A stretch of 64,000 nucleotides of DNA. It comes from Hyphomicrobiales bacterium. GTDB lineage: Bacteria > Pseudomonadota > Alphaproteobacteria > Rhizobiales > Devosiaceae. Positions 20,179 to 29,060 of this stretch are shown one piece after another. The stretch's first letter is position 1. Each line of letters opens with the position of its first letter. The stretch spans positions 124,001 to 188,000 of the forward strand of contig JALSII010000025.1 of assembly GCA_026981645.1 (NCBI GenBank), written 5' to 3'. The translations under genes were made by a program, and so were the position numbers. The notes under the pieces are model-generated. The model saw only the letters and a program-made list of their open reading frames with translations. It was not told where the DNA came from and did not search any database.

Positions 20179-21171
20179 CTATTCGTCCGAGACCGGCTCT
20201 TCGTCATTGATGGTCACCGTAAAGGAACCATCAAGGATGGCGGCGGTTTTTGCGTTGACCAGTTCAACCGTTTCCGGAGCTATCAGGGAAGTGTCCATCA
20301 CCAGTGAACCGCCCCCATATTCCATGAAGCTGTACTGACCATACTCATCGGCTTCATAGGTGCCTGCCTTGACGTTTGCAACAGCGGTATCAATCGTTGC
20401 TTCCATGTGCCAGATGGCCGAAGCCAGAATGGTGTTTGGATAGTCAGCAGATGTGTCGATAACGTTGCCGATGGCCTTGACGCCACGCTCAACTGCCGCA
20501 TCCGATACGCCAAAGCGCTCCGCATACATAACATCGGCCCCGGCGTCCATCATGGCAAAGGCGCTTTCCTTGGCCTTGGGGGGGTCGTACCAGCTGTCAA
20601 TGAAGTTCACGAGGAACTTGACATCAGGGTTGACTTCACGGGCGCCGTCCATGAAGGCGTTCATCAGCCGGTTCACCTCGGGAATGGCATAACCGCCCAC
20701 CATGCCGATGACATTGCTTTTTGTAGCAGCGCCTGCAATCAGGCCCGAAAGATAGGCGGGCTCATGGATATAGTTGTCGAAGGTGGAAAAATTGGGAGCC
20801 TGCGGAGCAAAAGAGGACCCCATTAGAAACGCGGTTTCGGGGTAGTCGGCGGCAACCGTGCGTGAAGCACGCTCAAGTCCAAAGACTTCCCCCACGATCA
20901 GGTCAACACCCTGTTCGGCATATTCGCGCATGACCCGCTCATAGTCGGTATTGGCAACATTCTCAGACCATTCATAATCTATGTCCCCGCGCTCCTCGGC
21001 GGCAACAAGTGCCAGATGAATGCGGCTAATCCACTGCTGTTCGACAGGAAGCGTGTAAATGCCGGCGACCTTGATGGCTTGGGCAAACGCAGCCCCGCTG
21101 GACATAAGCAGCCCTAATGCAGCGGCCCCGGCAAGAAGCGTCCTGCGGGTCAGAAAAGTGGGAAGTTTCAT
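20179..21171 (-). CDS. BMP-family ABC transporter substrate-binding protein
   Basis: A 330-residue periplasmic binding protein. The signal sequence has a twin-arginine-like start (LTRRTLLAGAAALGLLMSSGAAFAQA, cut near residue 31) and no lipobox, so it should be soluble in the periplasm. The body matches the BMP/PnrA family: KVAGIYTLPVEQQWISRIHLAL, DLIVGEVFG, GMVGGYAIPEVNR, VNFIDSWYDPPKAKE and ADVMYAERFGVSDAA. Family members bind purine nucleosides or other bases. A near-perfect AGGAGG lies eight bases before ATG 21171. It is the first gene of the importer operon ending in the deaminase. Confidence 0.92.
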   Translation of the reverse strand: MKLPTFLTRRTLLAGAAALGLLMSSGAAFAQAIKVAGIYTLPVEQQWISRIHLALVAAEERGDIDYEWSENVANTDYERVMREYAEQGVDLIVGEVFGLERASRTVAADYPETAFLMGSSFAPQAPNFSTFDNYIHEPAYLSGLIAGAATKSNVIGMVGGYAIPEVNRLMNAFMDGAREVNPDVKFLVNFIDSWYDPPKAKESAFAMMDAGADVMYAERFGVSDAAVERGVKAIGNVIDTSADYPNTILASAIWHMEATIDTAVANVKAGTYEADEYGQYSFMEYGGGSLVMDTSLIAPETVELVNAKTAAILDGSFTVTINDEEPVSDE

Positions 21172-21279
21172 TTGGTGTTCCTCCTGTTTGGTTTTTGTTT
21201 TTTGGATTCTCTCGCATAGTGCACGAGTTTTACCACTTGGTCAAAAAATCATATGCAAACCGGACAGCAGGCGCGGGCC

Positions 21280-22989
21280 TCATCCCGCGATCAGCCCCAT
21301 CTGTTCGAGTTTCAGGATTACCTGATGGGCACAATTGTCCACATCCTCGTTTTCCGTTTCAAGCCGGAGTTCGGGGTTTTCGGGCACTTCATAGGGGTCG
21401 GAAATGCCGGTAAAGGACTTGATTTTCCCCTCCCGGGCCAGCTTGTAAAGCCCCTTGCGATCGCGGCGCTCGCACTCTTCTATCGATGTGGCCACATGCA
21501 CCTCAAGAAATGCTCCGAACGCCTCGATATCCTCGCGCACCGCCTGCCTTGTCTTGGCATAGGGGGCAATTGGTGCGCAAATGGCGATGCCGCCATTCTT
21601 GGTGATTTCACTGGCCACATAGCCAATGCGCCGGATATTCAGGTCGCGGTGCTCGGGAGAAAACCCAAGTTCAGACGAAAGGTTTTTTCGCACTATGTCT
21701 CCATCGAGCAGGGTAACCGGGCGTCCTCCCATTTCCATGAGCTTGACCACCAGGGCATTGGCAATGGTCGATTTTCCTGAGCCGGAAAAGCCGGTAAAAA
21801 ACACCGAAAACCCCTGCTTGGAACGTGGAGGTCGGGTTCGTCGTAACTCCTTCACCACGGCGGGGAAGGAGAACCAGTCGGGAATTTCCAGTCCCTCGGT
21901 CAGGCGCCGGCGCAACTCGGTACCTGAGATGTTCAGAACGGTGACACCTTCTTCAACCTCGTCTGCCGGTTCATACTGGGCACGCTCGCGTACATAGACC
22001 ATATGCTTGAAGGGCACCATCTCAATGCCCATTTCCTGCTGGTGCTCACGGAACAGGTCCTGAGCATCATAGGGACCGTAAAAATCCTCGCCCTGGCTGT
22101 TTTTTCCGGGGCCCGCGTGGTCGCGCCCAACGATGAAATGAGTGCAGCCGTGGTTCTTGCGGATCAGGCCATGCCAGACGGCTTCGCGTGGTCCCGCCAT
22201 GCGCATGGCCAGGTTGAGAAGGCTCATGGTCGTGGTGGCTGAGGGATATTGGTCAAGCACCGCTTCATAGCATCTGACGCGGGTAAAATGGTCGATATCG
22301 CCCGGCTTGGTCAGACCAACGACTGGATGGATCAGCAAATTGGCCTGGGCCTCTTTTGCCGCCCGGAAGGTCAATTCCTGATGGGCGCGGTGCAACGGGT
22401 TGCGGGTCTGGAAGGCAACGACCTTGTTCCAGCCCAGTTTGCGGAAATAGGCTCGTAATTCATTGGGTGTGTCACGCCGGGCGCGAAAGTCATAGTGAAT
22501 TGGCTGCTGCAATCCGGTGATGGCGCCGCCCAGATAGGTGTTTCCTGCTGTGTTGTGCAGATATTTTACTGCCGGATGCGCCTGATCATCACTGCCAAAA
22601 ACCAGTTCGGCCTCGCGTGATTTGTCGGGTACAAACTTGTCCGAAATCGAGAGGATGGCCAGAATGACACCCTCGGGATCCCTCAGGGCGATATCCTGTC
22701 CGACCTCAACAGTCTTGGCAAACTCGTCCGATATATCCAGCGTAATTGGCATCGGCCAAAGCGTGCCATCGGCAAGCCGCATGCTTTTCACTACGCTCTC
22801 ATAGTCCTCCTGTCCCAGAAATCCTCTCAGAGGGCTGAAGCCGCCATTCATCAACAGCTCCAGGTCACATATCTGGCGGGCACTGAGGTCCCAACTGGCC
22901 AGTTCGGCTGCCTCAAGTTTTAGCTTTTGCGCACTGTCATGGGAGACATAGAGTTCAGAAATGGGGGAGGAGTTGGGGGGCATAAGCAT
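21280..22989 (-). CDS. sat-cysC: Bifunctional ATP sulfurylase / APS kinase
   Basis: One 569-residue protein carries both sulfate-activation steps. Residues 1 to about 385 are homomeric-type ATP sulfurylase, with QTRNPLHRAH (194-203) and GRDHAGPG (288-295). Residues from about 392 are APS kinase, with P-loop GFSGSGKST (400-408), LLDGD and RDLNIRRIGYVASEITKNGG. Sulfate is thus converted to APS and then PAPS without the CysDN heterodimer. Start ATG 22989 has AAGGA before it. No other sulfate gene is adjacent. The order sulfurylase-kinase is the bacterial/fungal one, the reverse of the animal PAPSS proteins. Confidence 0.95.
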   Translation of the reverse strand: MLMPPNSSPISELYVSHDSAQKLKLEAAELASWDLSARQICDLELLMNGGFSPLRGFLGQEDYESVVKSMRLADGTLWPMPITLDISDEFAKTVEVGQDIALRDPEGVILAILSISDKFVPDKSREAELVFGSDDQAHPAVKYLHNTAGNTYLGGAITGLQQPIHYDFRARRDTPNELRAYFRKLGWNKVVAFQTRNPLHRAHQELTFRAAKEAQANLLIHPVVGLTKPGDIDHFTRVRCYEAVLDQYPSATTTMSLLNLAMRMAGPREAVWHGLIRKNHGCTHFIVGRDHAGPGKNSQGEDFYGPYDAQDLFREHQQEMGIEMVPFKHMVYVRERAQYEPADEVEEGVTVLNISGTELRRRLTEGLEIPDWFSFPAVVKELRRTRPPRSKQGFSVFFTGFSGSGKSTIANALVVKLMEMGGRPVTLLDGDIVRKNLSSELGFSPEHRDLNIRRIGYVASEITKNGGIAICAPIAPYAKTRQAVREDIEAFGAFLEVHVATSIEECERRDRKGLYKLAREGKIKSFTGISDPYEVPENPELRLETENEDVDNCAHQVILKLEQMGLIAG

Positions 22990-23255
22990 TTATATCCTTG
23001 GAAAGACAGACACGGAAGTGGGCTTGGTCGGGCTGTGTTTGCCACAGGAAAACATTGAAATGCAATGCGAGAGAGGTGTCTATTTTTTAAAGGGTTGTAT
23101 TTCTTAAAAGAGCAGTTCCCGGGCGACTGCAATGAGGAAGCAAAAAAGAGAGATTCCCCGCCGTCCATTTGGGAACTGCTGACGCAATCCCATAACAAAA
23201 TACCACGAGGGTATTCGTAAAATAGGTGGGAGGCGAAATCTGGGTTTTATGAAAA
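22990..23255. other. Intergenic region upstream of sat-cysC
   Basis: No credible gene. The one longer minus-strand frame here has a composition rich in Ser, Pro and Cys and no ribosome site. The region must contain the sat-cysC promoter on the minus strand, but I cannot point to it. Confidence 0.5.
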
Positions 23256-23330
23256 TGGTACGCCCGGAAAGATTCGAACTTTCGACCGTCCGATTAAAAG
23301 TCGGATGCTCTACCACTGAGCTACGGGCGC
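23256..23330 (-). tRNA. tRNA-Lys (anticodon TTT)
   Basis: The minus strand folds as a full cloverleaf: acceptor GCGCCCG pairs with CGGGCGT (one G-T pair at the first position), D arm GCTC/GAGC, anticodon stem TCCGA/TCGGA around CTTTTAA, and T arm with GTTCGAATC. The discriminator is A and the CCA end is encoded. The anticodon TTT reads AAA and AAG lysine codons. Confidence 0.97.
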
Positions 23331-23347
23331 TTGCTTTGGTGCGGCGG

Positions 23348-23375
23348 AACATAGCCATTGACCGGGGTCTGTCAA
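23348..23375 (-). promoter_or_regulatory. Promoter of tRNA-Lys
   Basis: On the minus strand a consensus TTGACA (23375-23370), a 16-base spacer and TATGTT (23353-23348) stand 18 bases before the mature tRNA 5' end. The position and match make this the likely tRNA promoter. Confidence 0.7.
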
Positions 23376-23413
23376 CACCAAATGGTGCGTACGCGGATAA
23401 TACGGCACCAAGC

Positions 23414-24376
23414 TTAACGGACGTTCAGGCGCCGCGAGTTTTCAAACTGCACGGGCAGGCATTCAATGCCCACGCGGGTGATGCGAAGACACAGCATTTC
23501 AGCCTCGGAATAGTCCTTGATGGGACCAAGCACAATATGGTTTGATCCATCTCCCAGCGGGTCCGAGACAGCCGGGGTCAATCCCAGCAAAAGGGTACCT
23601 ATCTTATTTGATAGGTCTGCCCATTGCGCTTCCGCATTTTCGGGCGTGACCGCCTTGCCGATAGAGATTCCAAATTCAGTTTGCATCAATTCTGCCCTGC
23701 CCTCTGAGGTAGATTCCATGGGCAGAATTTTGTCGGCTCCACCTTGCTGAAGTGTCGCGGAGAGGTTTTTCGGTGACATGGAATCCCCTGTTGCGCTATC
23801 CGTGCTGATGCTTGGCTCCGCTGTTTCGGGAGGGCCTGCTAATGACGAGAGAGGCTGGGGCAAGGGCTGAACAACAGGGATTTCCGGCACCGCGCTTTCA
23901 AACATGGGGCGTTGGCTGAGTGTAACGCTGCCCCCTTCAGCCTCAAAACTGATGGTTTCATTTTCAGGCTCACCAATAGAGGCGGTAAATGTGGAGCGGT
24001 CAATTTCGACACCCGGGGGCACAACCTCCAGCAGCATGGGGATGGAAGATTCAAGAGCACCTACCCTTTGCACCATTTCACCGCGGTTCCGTTCAGTCAT
24101 GGCAAGTCGGGTGCGCAACTGGGTAGCCTGGCGGTGCATTTGCAATTGTTGGTCGCGCAATCTGCTCACTTCGGCGCGCAGTTGATTGAGGCTTCCCCCT
24201 TCCAGCCGATTGGCGTGCAAGCCAACCCAGAGGCTCTGGGGCAAAACGGCGCTCAGCGAGGCGCTGAGAATTGCAAGCGCACCAAACGCCAGAGCACCCA
24301 TGCCCCAGAAAGTCACGTCAGACTGCCTGAAATTGTTTTTCCTGTTTGCCAAACTCGCCCCCACACAACGAATCAT
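23414..24376 (-). CDS. Single-pass envelope protein with C-terminal SPOR-like domain
   Basis: About 320 residues. A short basic N-terminus is followed by one membrane helix ([21 protein letters not shown]), a periplasmic coiled coil (NQLRAEVSRLRDQQLQMHRQATQLRTRLAMTERNRG), a low-complexity Pro/Ser linker, and a final domain of about 75 residues. That domain (EFGISIGKAVTPENAEAQWADL, then HIVLGPIKDYSEAEMLCLRI, ending IECLPVQF) has the pattern of SPOR domains, which bind glycan strands stripped of peptides at division sites. The start is uncertain: ATG 24376 leaves 111 bases to glmU; an in-frame ATG at 24439 would add 21 residues and leave only 48. It is divergent from glmU, a peptidoglycan precursor gene. 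Confidence 0.75.
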   Translation of the reverse strand: MIRCVGASLANRKNNFRQSDVTFWGMGALAFGALAILSASLSAVLPQSLWVGLHANRLEGGSLNQLRAEVSRLRDQQLQMHRQATQLRTRLAMTERNRGEMVQRVGALESSIPMLLEVVPPGVEIDRSTFTASIGEPENETISFEAEGGSVTLSQRPMFESAVPEIPVVQPLPQPLSSLAGPPETAEPSISTDSATGDSMSPKNLSATLQQGGADKILPMESTSEGRAELMQTEFGISIGKAVTPENAEAQWADLSNKIGTLLLGLTPAVSDPLGDGSNHIVLGPIKDYSEAEMLCLRITRVGIECLPVQFENSRRLNVR

Positions 24377-24487
24377 TGCAAGTTTAACCAGTTTACCATC
24401 AAAGCTTACATAATTGGTTTGCCAACATGCTTGTGCCATAAATCTGCCTGAAAGCGTGTTGACGTGTTCGGAATTTTTGGGGGCTGT

Positions 24488-25849
24488 ATGGCGGAACTAA
24501 CAACAATAATCCTTGCGGCGGGCGATGGCACGCGCATGCTCTCCAGCATGCCCAAGCTTTTGCATCCGGTTGCAGGCCTGCCCATCGTAGGACATGTGAC
24601 ACGCGCAGCGCTTGATGCGGGCTCAAAGACCATTGCAGCAATCACGGCGCCGGGGCAGGACGAGGTTAGAAAGGCGATCAATAAAATTGCGCCTGATGCT
24701 CTGTTTTTTGAGCAGAAGGAGCGCCTGGGAACAGCGCACGCGGCAAAAATGGCGCGGCCCGTATGGGAAAAAGCACAAGGTTACACTGCCCTGGTTTACG
24801 GTGACCATCCGCTGTTGCACGGAGATATTTTTCGCCTTGTCACCAACAGGCTGGACGAGGGGTGGGACGTGGCCATTCTGGGATTCGAACCCGAGGATCC
24901 AACCGGGTATGGTCGTTTTCTCACCGATGGCGAGAGGTTGCTGGACATCCGCGAGCACAGGGATGCCAACGTCGCCGAGAGGCAGGTACGCTTGTGCAAT
25001 GCCTGTATTCTGGCCTTCAGGGCAGAAGTGTTTCGGCAGACCATAGACAAAGTCTCAAACGACAATGTGCAATCCGAATATTATCTGGGGGATCTGGTCG
25101 CGCTGGCCAATGAGGCGGGATACAGAGTCGGCTTTGCGGTTGCGCCCGCTGACGATGTGGTGGGGGTGAACTCGCGTTTCCAGCTTGCACAGGCCGAGCA
25201 TATGTATCAGCAGCACATCCGCCAGCGAATGATGGACAGCGGCGTCACACTGCAGGACCCATCAAGCATCTATTTCTCCTATGACACGAAAATTGCCCGG
25301 GATGTGACCATTGAGCCCAACGTGTTTTTTGGTCCCGGGGTTAATGTTGGTGAAAATGTACATATAAAGGCATTTTCTCATATTGAAGGCGCAGACATTT
25401 CCCGGGGAGCCGTCATTGGCCCGTTTGCCCGGCTGCGTCCCGGAACAAATCTGGCGGAAAGGGCCAAAATCGGCAATTTTGTTGAATTGAAGAATGCCGA
25501 AGTCGGGGAGGGGGCCAAAGTCAACCATCTCTCCTATGTGGGGGATGCAAGGCTTGGTCCCGACGTTAATGTAGGGGCGGGCACCATCACCTGCAATTAT
25601 GACGGTGTGAACAAGCATTTTACCAATATAGAGGCCGGCGCTTTTATTGGGTCAAACAGCGCACTTGTGGCGCCAGTCGCCATTGGTCCGAACGCGGTGA
25701 TCGGTGCGGGCAGCATCATTACTGAGGATGTGGGGGCCGATGAATTGGCCTTGACACGCGCCGCTCAGGTGAACAAGCCCGAGGGTGCGTCGCGGTTGCG
25801 CAAGAAGGTTCGGAACCTGAAAGAAAAAGCTAAGAAAGACCAGAACTGA
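24488..25849 (+). CDS. glmU: Bifunctional UDP-N-acetylglucosamine pyrophosphorylase / glucosamine-1-phosphate acetyltransferase
   Basis: GlmU acetylates glucosamine-1-phosphate and then joins it to UTP, giving UDP-GlcNAc for peptidoglycan and lipid A. The 453-residue protein has the uridyltransferase domain first (ILAAGDGTRMLSSMPKLLHPVAG) and a C-terminal left-handed beta helix of hexapeptide repeats (ISRGAVIGPFARLRPGTNLAE... NVGAGTITCNYDGVNKHFT). ATG 24488 gives the standard MAELTTIILAAG start; an in-frame GTG at 24464 is less likely. The stop is directly followed by the glmS ATG, so both steps of hexosamine supply are coupled. Confidence 0.97.
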   Translation: MAELTTIILAAGDGTRMLSSMPKLLHPVAGLPIVGHVTRAALDAGSKTIAAITAPGQDEVRKAINKIAPDALFFEQKERLGTAHAAKMARPVWEKAQGYTALVYGDHPLLHGDIFRLVTNRLDEGWDVAILGFEPEDPTGYGRFLTDGERLLDIREHRDANVAERQVRLCNACILAFRAEVFRQTIDKVSNDNVQSEYYLGDLVALANEAGYRVGFAVAPADDVVGVNSRFQLAQAEHMYQQHIRQRMMDSGVTLQDPSSIYFSYDTKIARDVTIEPNVFFGPGVNVGENVHIKAFSHIEGADISRGAVIGPFARLRPGTNLAERAKIGNFVELKNAEVGEGAKVNHLSYVGDARLGPDVNVGAGTITCNYDGVNKHFTNIEAGAFIGSNSALVAPVAIGPNAVIGAGSIITEDVGADELALTRAAQVNKPEGASRLRKKVRNLKEKAKKDQN

Positions 25850-27676
25850 ATGTGTGGAATCGTTGGCATCATCGGCACCGGGCCGGTGGCAGATCGTTTG
25901 CTGGATGGGCTGAAACGGCTTGAATACCGTGGCTATGACAGTGCCGGAATCGCCGTGTGCAATGAGAATGGCCTGGAGCGTCGGCGCGCCGAGGGCAAAC
26001 TGGAAAATCTGCAGGCCCTGCTGAATATTGAGCCTCTGAATGGAAATATCGGGATTGGGCACACCCGTTGGGCGACGCACGGCGCGCCAACCCAAAACAA
26101 TGCCCACCCGCATGCGGCCGGAAAAGTTGCAGTCGTTCACAATGGCATTATCGAGAACTACCGCGACCTGCGTGCTGATCTGGAAGAAGACGGTTACCTG
26201 ACCACAACCGATACCGACACCGAAATGGTGGCGCTGCTGGTCAGTCGCGAGATGGGGCGGGGATTCGGACCCACCGAGGCGGTGGGAGGTGTGCTCAAAC
26301 GCCTGCGCGGTGCGTTTGCACTGGCTTTTTTGTTCGCCGGTGAGGATCAATTACTCATCGCCGCCCGCAAGGGCTCCCCTTTAGCCATCGGTCATGGAGG
26401 GGGCGAGGTTTATCTGGGCTCGGACGCCTTTGCGCTTGCGCCTTTTACCAACCGGATAACTTATCTTGAAGAGGGCGACTGGGCAGTGCTGACCCCGGAC
26501 GAAGTCACCATTCGCGATAGTTCCGACAGGATTGTTGAGCGCGAAACAACACTCTCGGCGGCTTCTGCCTCAATTGTTGATAAGGGCAATCATCGCCACT
26601 TCATGGCCAAGGAGATATTCGAGCAGCCCGAAACCATCTCCCACACGCTGGGGCACTATCTGGACATGGCAAAGGGATTGGTTTCCATTCGCGAGGAACT
26701 GCCCTTTGATTTTGCCCGCCTCTCGCGCCTGACCATAAGCGCCTGCGGTACGGCTTACAATGTGGCCTGCGTGGCTAAATACTGGTTCGAAAAATATGCC
26801 CGCCTGCCGGTGGATGTAGATATCGCGTCAGAATTTCGCTATCGCGAACCGCCCCTTGAGAAAGGCGGCCTGTCCCTTTTTATCTCCCAGTCGGGGGAAA
26901 CTGCGGACACACTGGCAGCCCTGCGCTATTGTGCAGGGCAGGGCCAGCATATTGCCGCGGTAGTCAATGTCATCGAATCCACGATCGCCCGGGAATCCGA
27001 TGTGGTGTTTCCCATTCTTTGCGGGCCTGAGATAGCGGTGGCCTCCACAAAAGCAACAACAGCCCAACTTAGTGCCATGGCCTGTCTGGCCATCGCCGCC
27101 GGGCGGGCCCGTGGTGTTTTAAGCGAAGAAAACGAACGCGAACTGGTGGCCGCCCTGGTTCATCTGCCCAGCGCAGTGTCTGAGGTGCTCTCCACTGAAA
27201 GTGAGGTGGTAGAACTGGTCCGGAAACTTTCCAAGGCCACAGACGTGCTTTATCTGGGGCGGGGGGTAATGTTTCCCATCGCCATGGAAGGAGCGCTCAA
27301 ACTCAAGGAATTGTCCTACATTCATGCCGAAGGTTATGCAGCCGGAGAACTGAAGCACGGGCCCATTGCTTTGATTGATGAGCAGATGCCTGTCATTGTC
27401 GTAGCCCCCAGTGATGCGTTGATGGAAAAAACTCTTTCCAATCTGCATGAAGCGGCGGCCCGGGGCGGGCAGATTATCCTGATAACTGACAAAAACGGGC
27501 TCAGTCAGGCCGGAGGAGAAGTTGACGAGGTAATTCTTGTACCCGAAGTTCATCCGTTTGTAGCGCCTGTTCTGGCGACAGTTCCGGTGCAACTTCTGGC
27601 CTATCATACGGCAATTACTCTGGGGACCGATGTAGACCAGCCAAGAAACCTGGCCAAGTCAGTTACGGTGGAGTAA
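25850..27676 (+). CDS. glmS: Glutamine--fructose-6-phosphate aminotransferase (isomerizing)
   Basis: GlmS makes glucosamine-6-phosphate from fructose-6-phosphate and glutamine. The 608-residue protein begins MCGIVGIIG, with the catalytic Cys exposed after Met removal. Residues 2 to about 230 form the class II glutamine amidotransferase domain (GHTRWATHGAPTQNNAHPH), followed by two SIS sugar-isomerase domains (ISACGTAYNVA, ISQSGETADTLAALR) and the C-terminal signature PRNLAKSVTVE. ATG 25850 begins right after the glmU stop. No GlmS ribozyme is present, as expected for a Gram-negative organism. Confidence 0.98.
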   Translation: MCGIVGIIGTGPVADRLLDGLKRLEYRGYDSAGIAVCNENGLERRRAEGKLENLQALLNIEPLNGNIGIGHTRWATHGAPTQNNAHPHAAGKVAVVHNGIIENYRDLRADLEEDGYLTTTDTDTEMVALLVSREMGRGFGPTEAVGGVLKRLRGAFALAFLFAGEDQLLIAARKGSPLAIGHGGGEVYLGSDAFALAPFTNRITYLEEGDWAVLTPDEVTIRDSSDRIVERETTLSAASASIVDKGNHRHFMAKEIFEQPETISHTLGHYLDMAKGLVSIREELPFDFARLSRLTISACGTAYNVACVAKYWFEKYARLPVDVDIASEFRYREPPLEKGGLSLFISQSGETADTLAALRYCAGQGQHIAAVVNVIESTIARESDVVFPILCGPEIAVASTKATTAQLSAMACLAIAAGRARGVLSEENERELVAALVHLPSAVSEVLSTESEVVELVRKLSKATDVLYLGRGVMFPIAMEGALKLKELSYIHAEGYAAGELKHGPIALIDEQMPVIVVAPSDALMEKTLSNLHEAAARGGQIILITDKNGLSQAGGEVDEVILVPEVHPFVAPVLATVPVQLLAYHTAITLGTDVDQPRNLAKSVTVE

Positions 27677-27831
27677 AAAAGCCCAAACTGTGAAATACCT
27701 ATATTTTAACCAGCAACAACTTATTCAATGGCTGGGCGCTTGGCGAGCGACCTGCACGCGCCTATATTCAGTGGCCAAGGGGAGCGAAATGTAGCGCTCA
27801 TGCCCCTCAAAGCAAACGGAGTCCATTTATT

Positions 27832-28614
27832 GTGACGAGAAAGGACAAGTCCAAGCCCCGGCGTGCTCGAGGGGCCCGGCGTCGGCACATGGGGCGTACA
27901 ATAACCAATTGGTTCCTGACCGGGCTGGTCATTGCCGGGCCGATTGGCATCACACTTTATGTGGCGTGGTGGGTTATTGGTCTGGTTGATTCTCTGGTCA
28001 AGCCGCTTATCCCCCCTCAATATAACCCGGACAATTACCTGCCCATAATCGTGCCCGGATTCGGTCTTCTGGTAGGGGTGATTGCACTTACCTTGCTTGG
28101 ATTTCTGGCTGCCAACCTGGTGGGCCGCTCAATGGTGCAGTTTGGTGAGCGGGTTCTTAATCGCCTGCCAGTGGTCTCCTCGCTTTACCGCGGCCTGAAG
28201 CAGATATTTGAAACGGTAGTCAACCAGAGCGAACAGAGTTTCAAGCAAGTGGGTCTCATTCAATATCCGCGCCCGGGCCTGTGGGCCATTGTGCTCATAT
28301 CAACGCCGGCCAAAGGGGAAATCAAGGAAAAGGTCGACGGGGAAGAGGTTTATGGCTGTTTCCTGCCCACCACACCAAACCCCACCTCCGGCTTTTTACT
28401 TTTTATTCCACGTAAGGAACTCAAAATACTGGATATGGGCACCGAGGATGCAGCCAAGCTGATAATTTCAGCCGGGCTGGTCTCCCCTGAATATCTGGCA
28501 AAGACTGCAGAACTGGCGGCCGAACACGACAAGATCAGTAAAGAATCAGCAAAACCGAAACCTGCCGGGACAAAAAAAGCCGCCACCAAATCGCCAGAAG
28601 AAACAGCGGAATAA
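27832..28614 (+). CDS. DUF502 family inner-membrane protein
   Basis: This 260-residue protein has a strongly basic start (RKDKSKPRRARGARRRH), two membrane helices (about 25-50 and 65-95) and a conserved cytoplasmic domain. The motif RLPVVSSLYRGLKQIFETVV and the later FLPTTPNPTSGFLLFIP identify DUF502, a widespread family without known function. The tail is Lys/Pro/Ala-rich and likely disordered. The start is GTG 27832; GGAG lies eleven bases before it. It stands alone between glmS and tRNA-Asp. Confidence 0.88.
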   Translation: MTRKDKSKPRRARGARRRHMGRTITNWFLTGLVIAGPIGITLYVAWWVIGLVDSLVKPLIPPQYNPDNYLPIIVPGFGLLVGVIALTLLGFLAANLVGRSMVQFGERVLNRLPVVSSLYRGLKQIFETVVNQSEQSFKQVGLIQYPRPGLWAIVLISTPAKGEIKEKVDGEEVYGCFLPTTPNPTSGFLLFIPRKELKILDMGTEDAAKLIISAGLVSPEYLAKTAELAAEHDKISKESAKPKPAGTKKAATKSPEETAE

Positions 28615-28721
28615 GTTCCTGGTTGAACTGGTTACAGGAGTTTTTGAATCTACGGTCCGGCGGCTTTTCAACCTGATGTCAGCCATGATGCCGGTTCGGT
28701 GGGTGGGTGCCCTTAAACAGC

Positions 28722-28750
28722 TTGACAAGCGAAGGGCACAATCGCTAAAC
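28722..28750 (+). promoter_or_regulatory. Probable promoter of tRNA-Asp
   Basis: TTGACA at 28722-28727, a 17-base spacer and CTAAAC at 28745-28750 lie about 38 bases before the tRNA 5' end. The -35 is perfect and the -10 is weak. Confidence 0.45.
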
Positions 28751-28787
28751 CGGCGCAACCTCTCGGGCACTCGTTCCCGGACCATTG

Positions 28788-28864
<77 letters not shown>

Positions 28865-29060
28865 CTTCCCGTCTTGTTTTCTTGTTGCCTCCGCCTGTGT
28901 GGTGTGTCGTTTTGAAACGTTCCGTCTAAAAATCGCCGCTTATTTGACTAAATAATTACCACTTGGCAGGAAATGTGGTGTTCCTGCCCCGATGTGCTTG
29001 CAATCCGTTTGCGACTAACCACTATTAAATACAGCTGATATTGAACCTCAGGAGTTGAAA

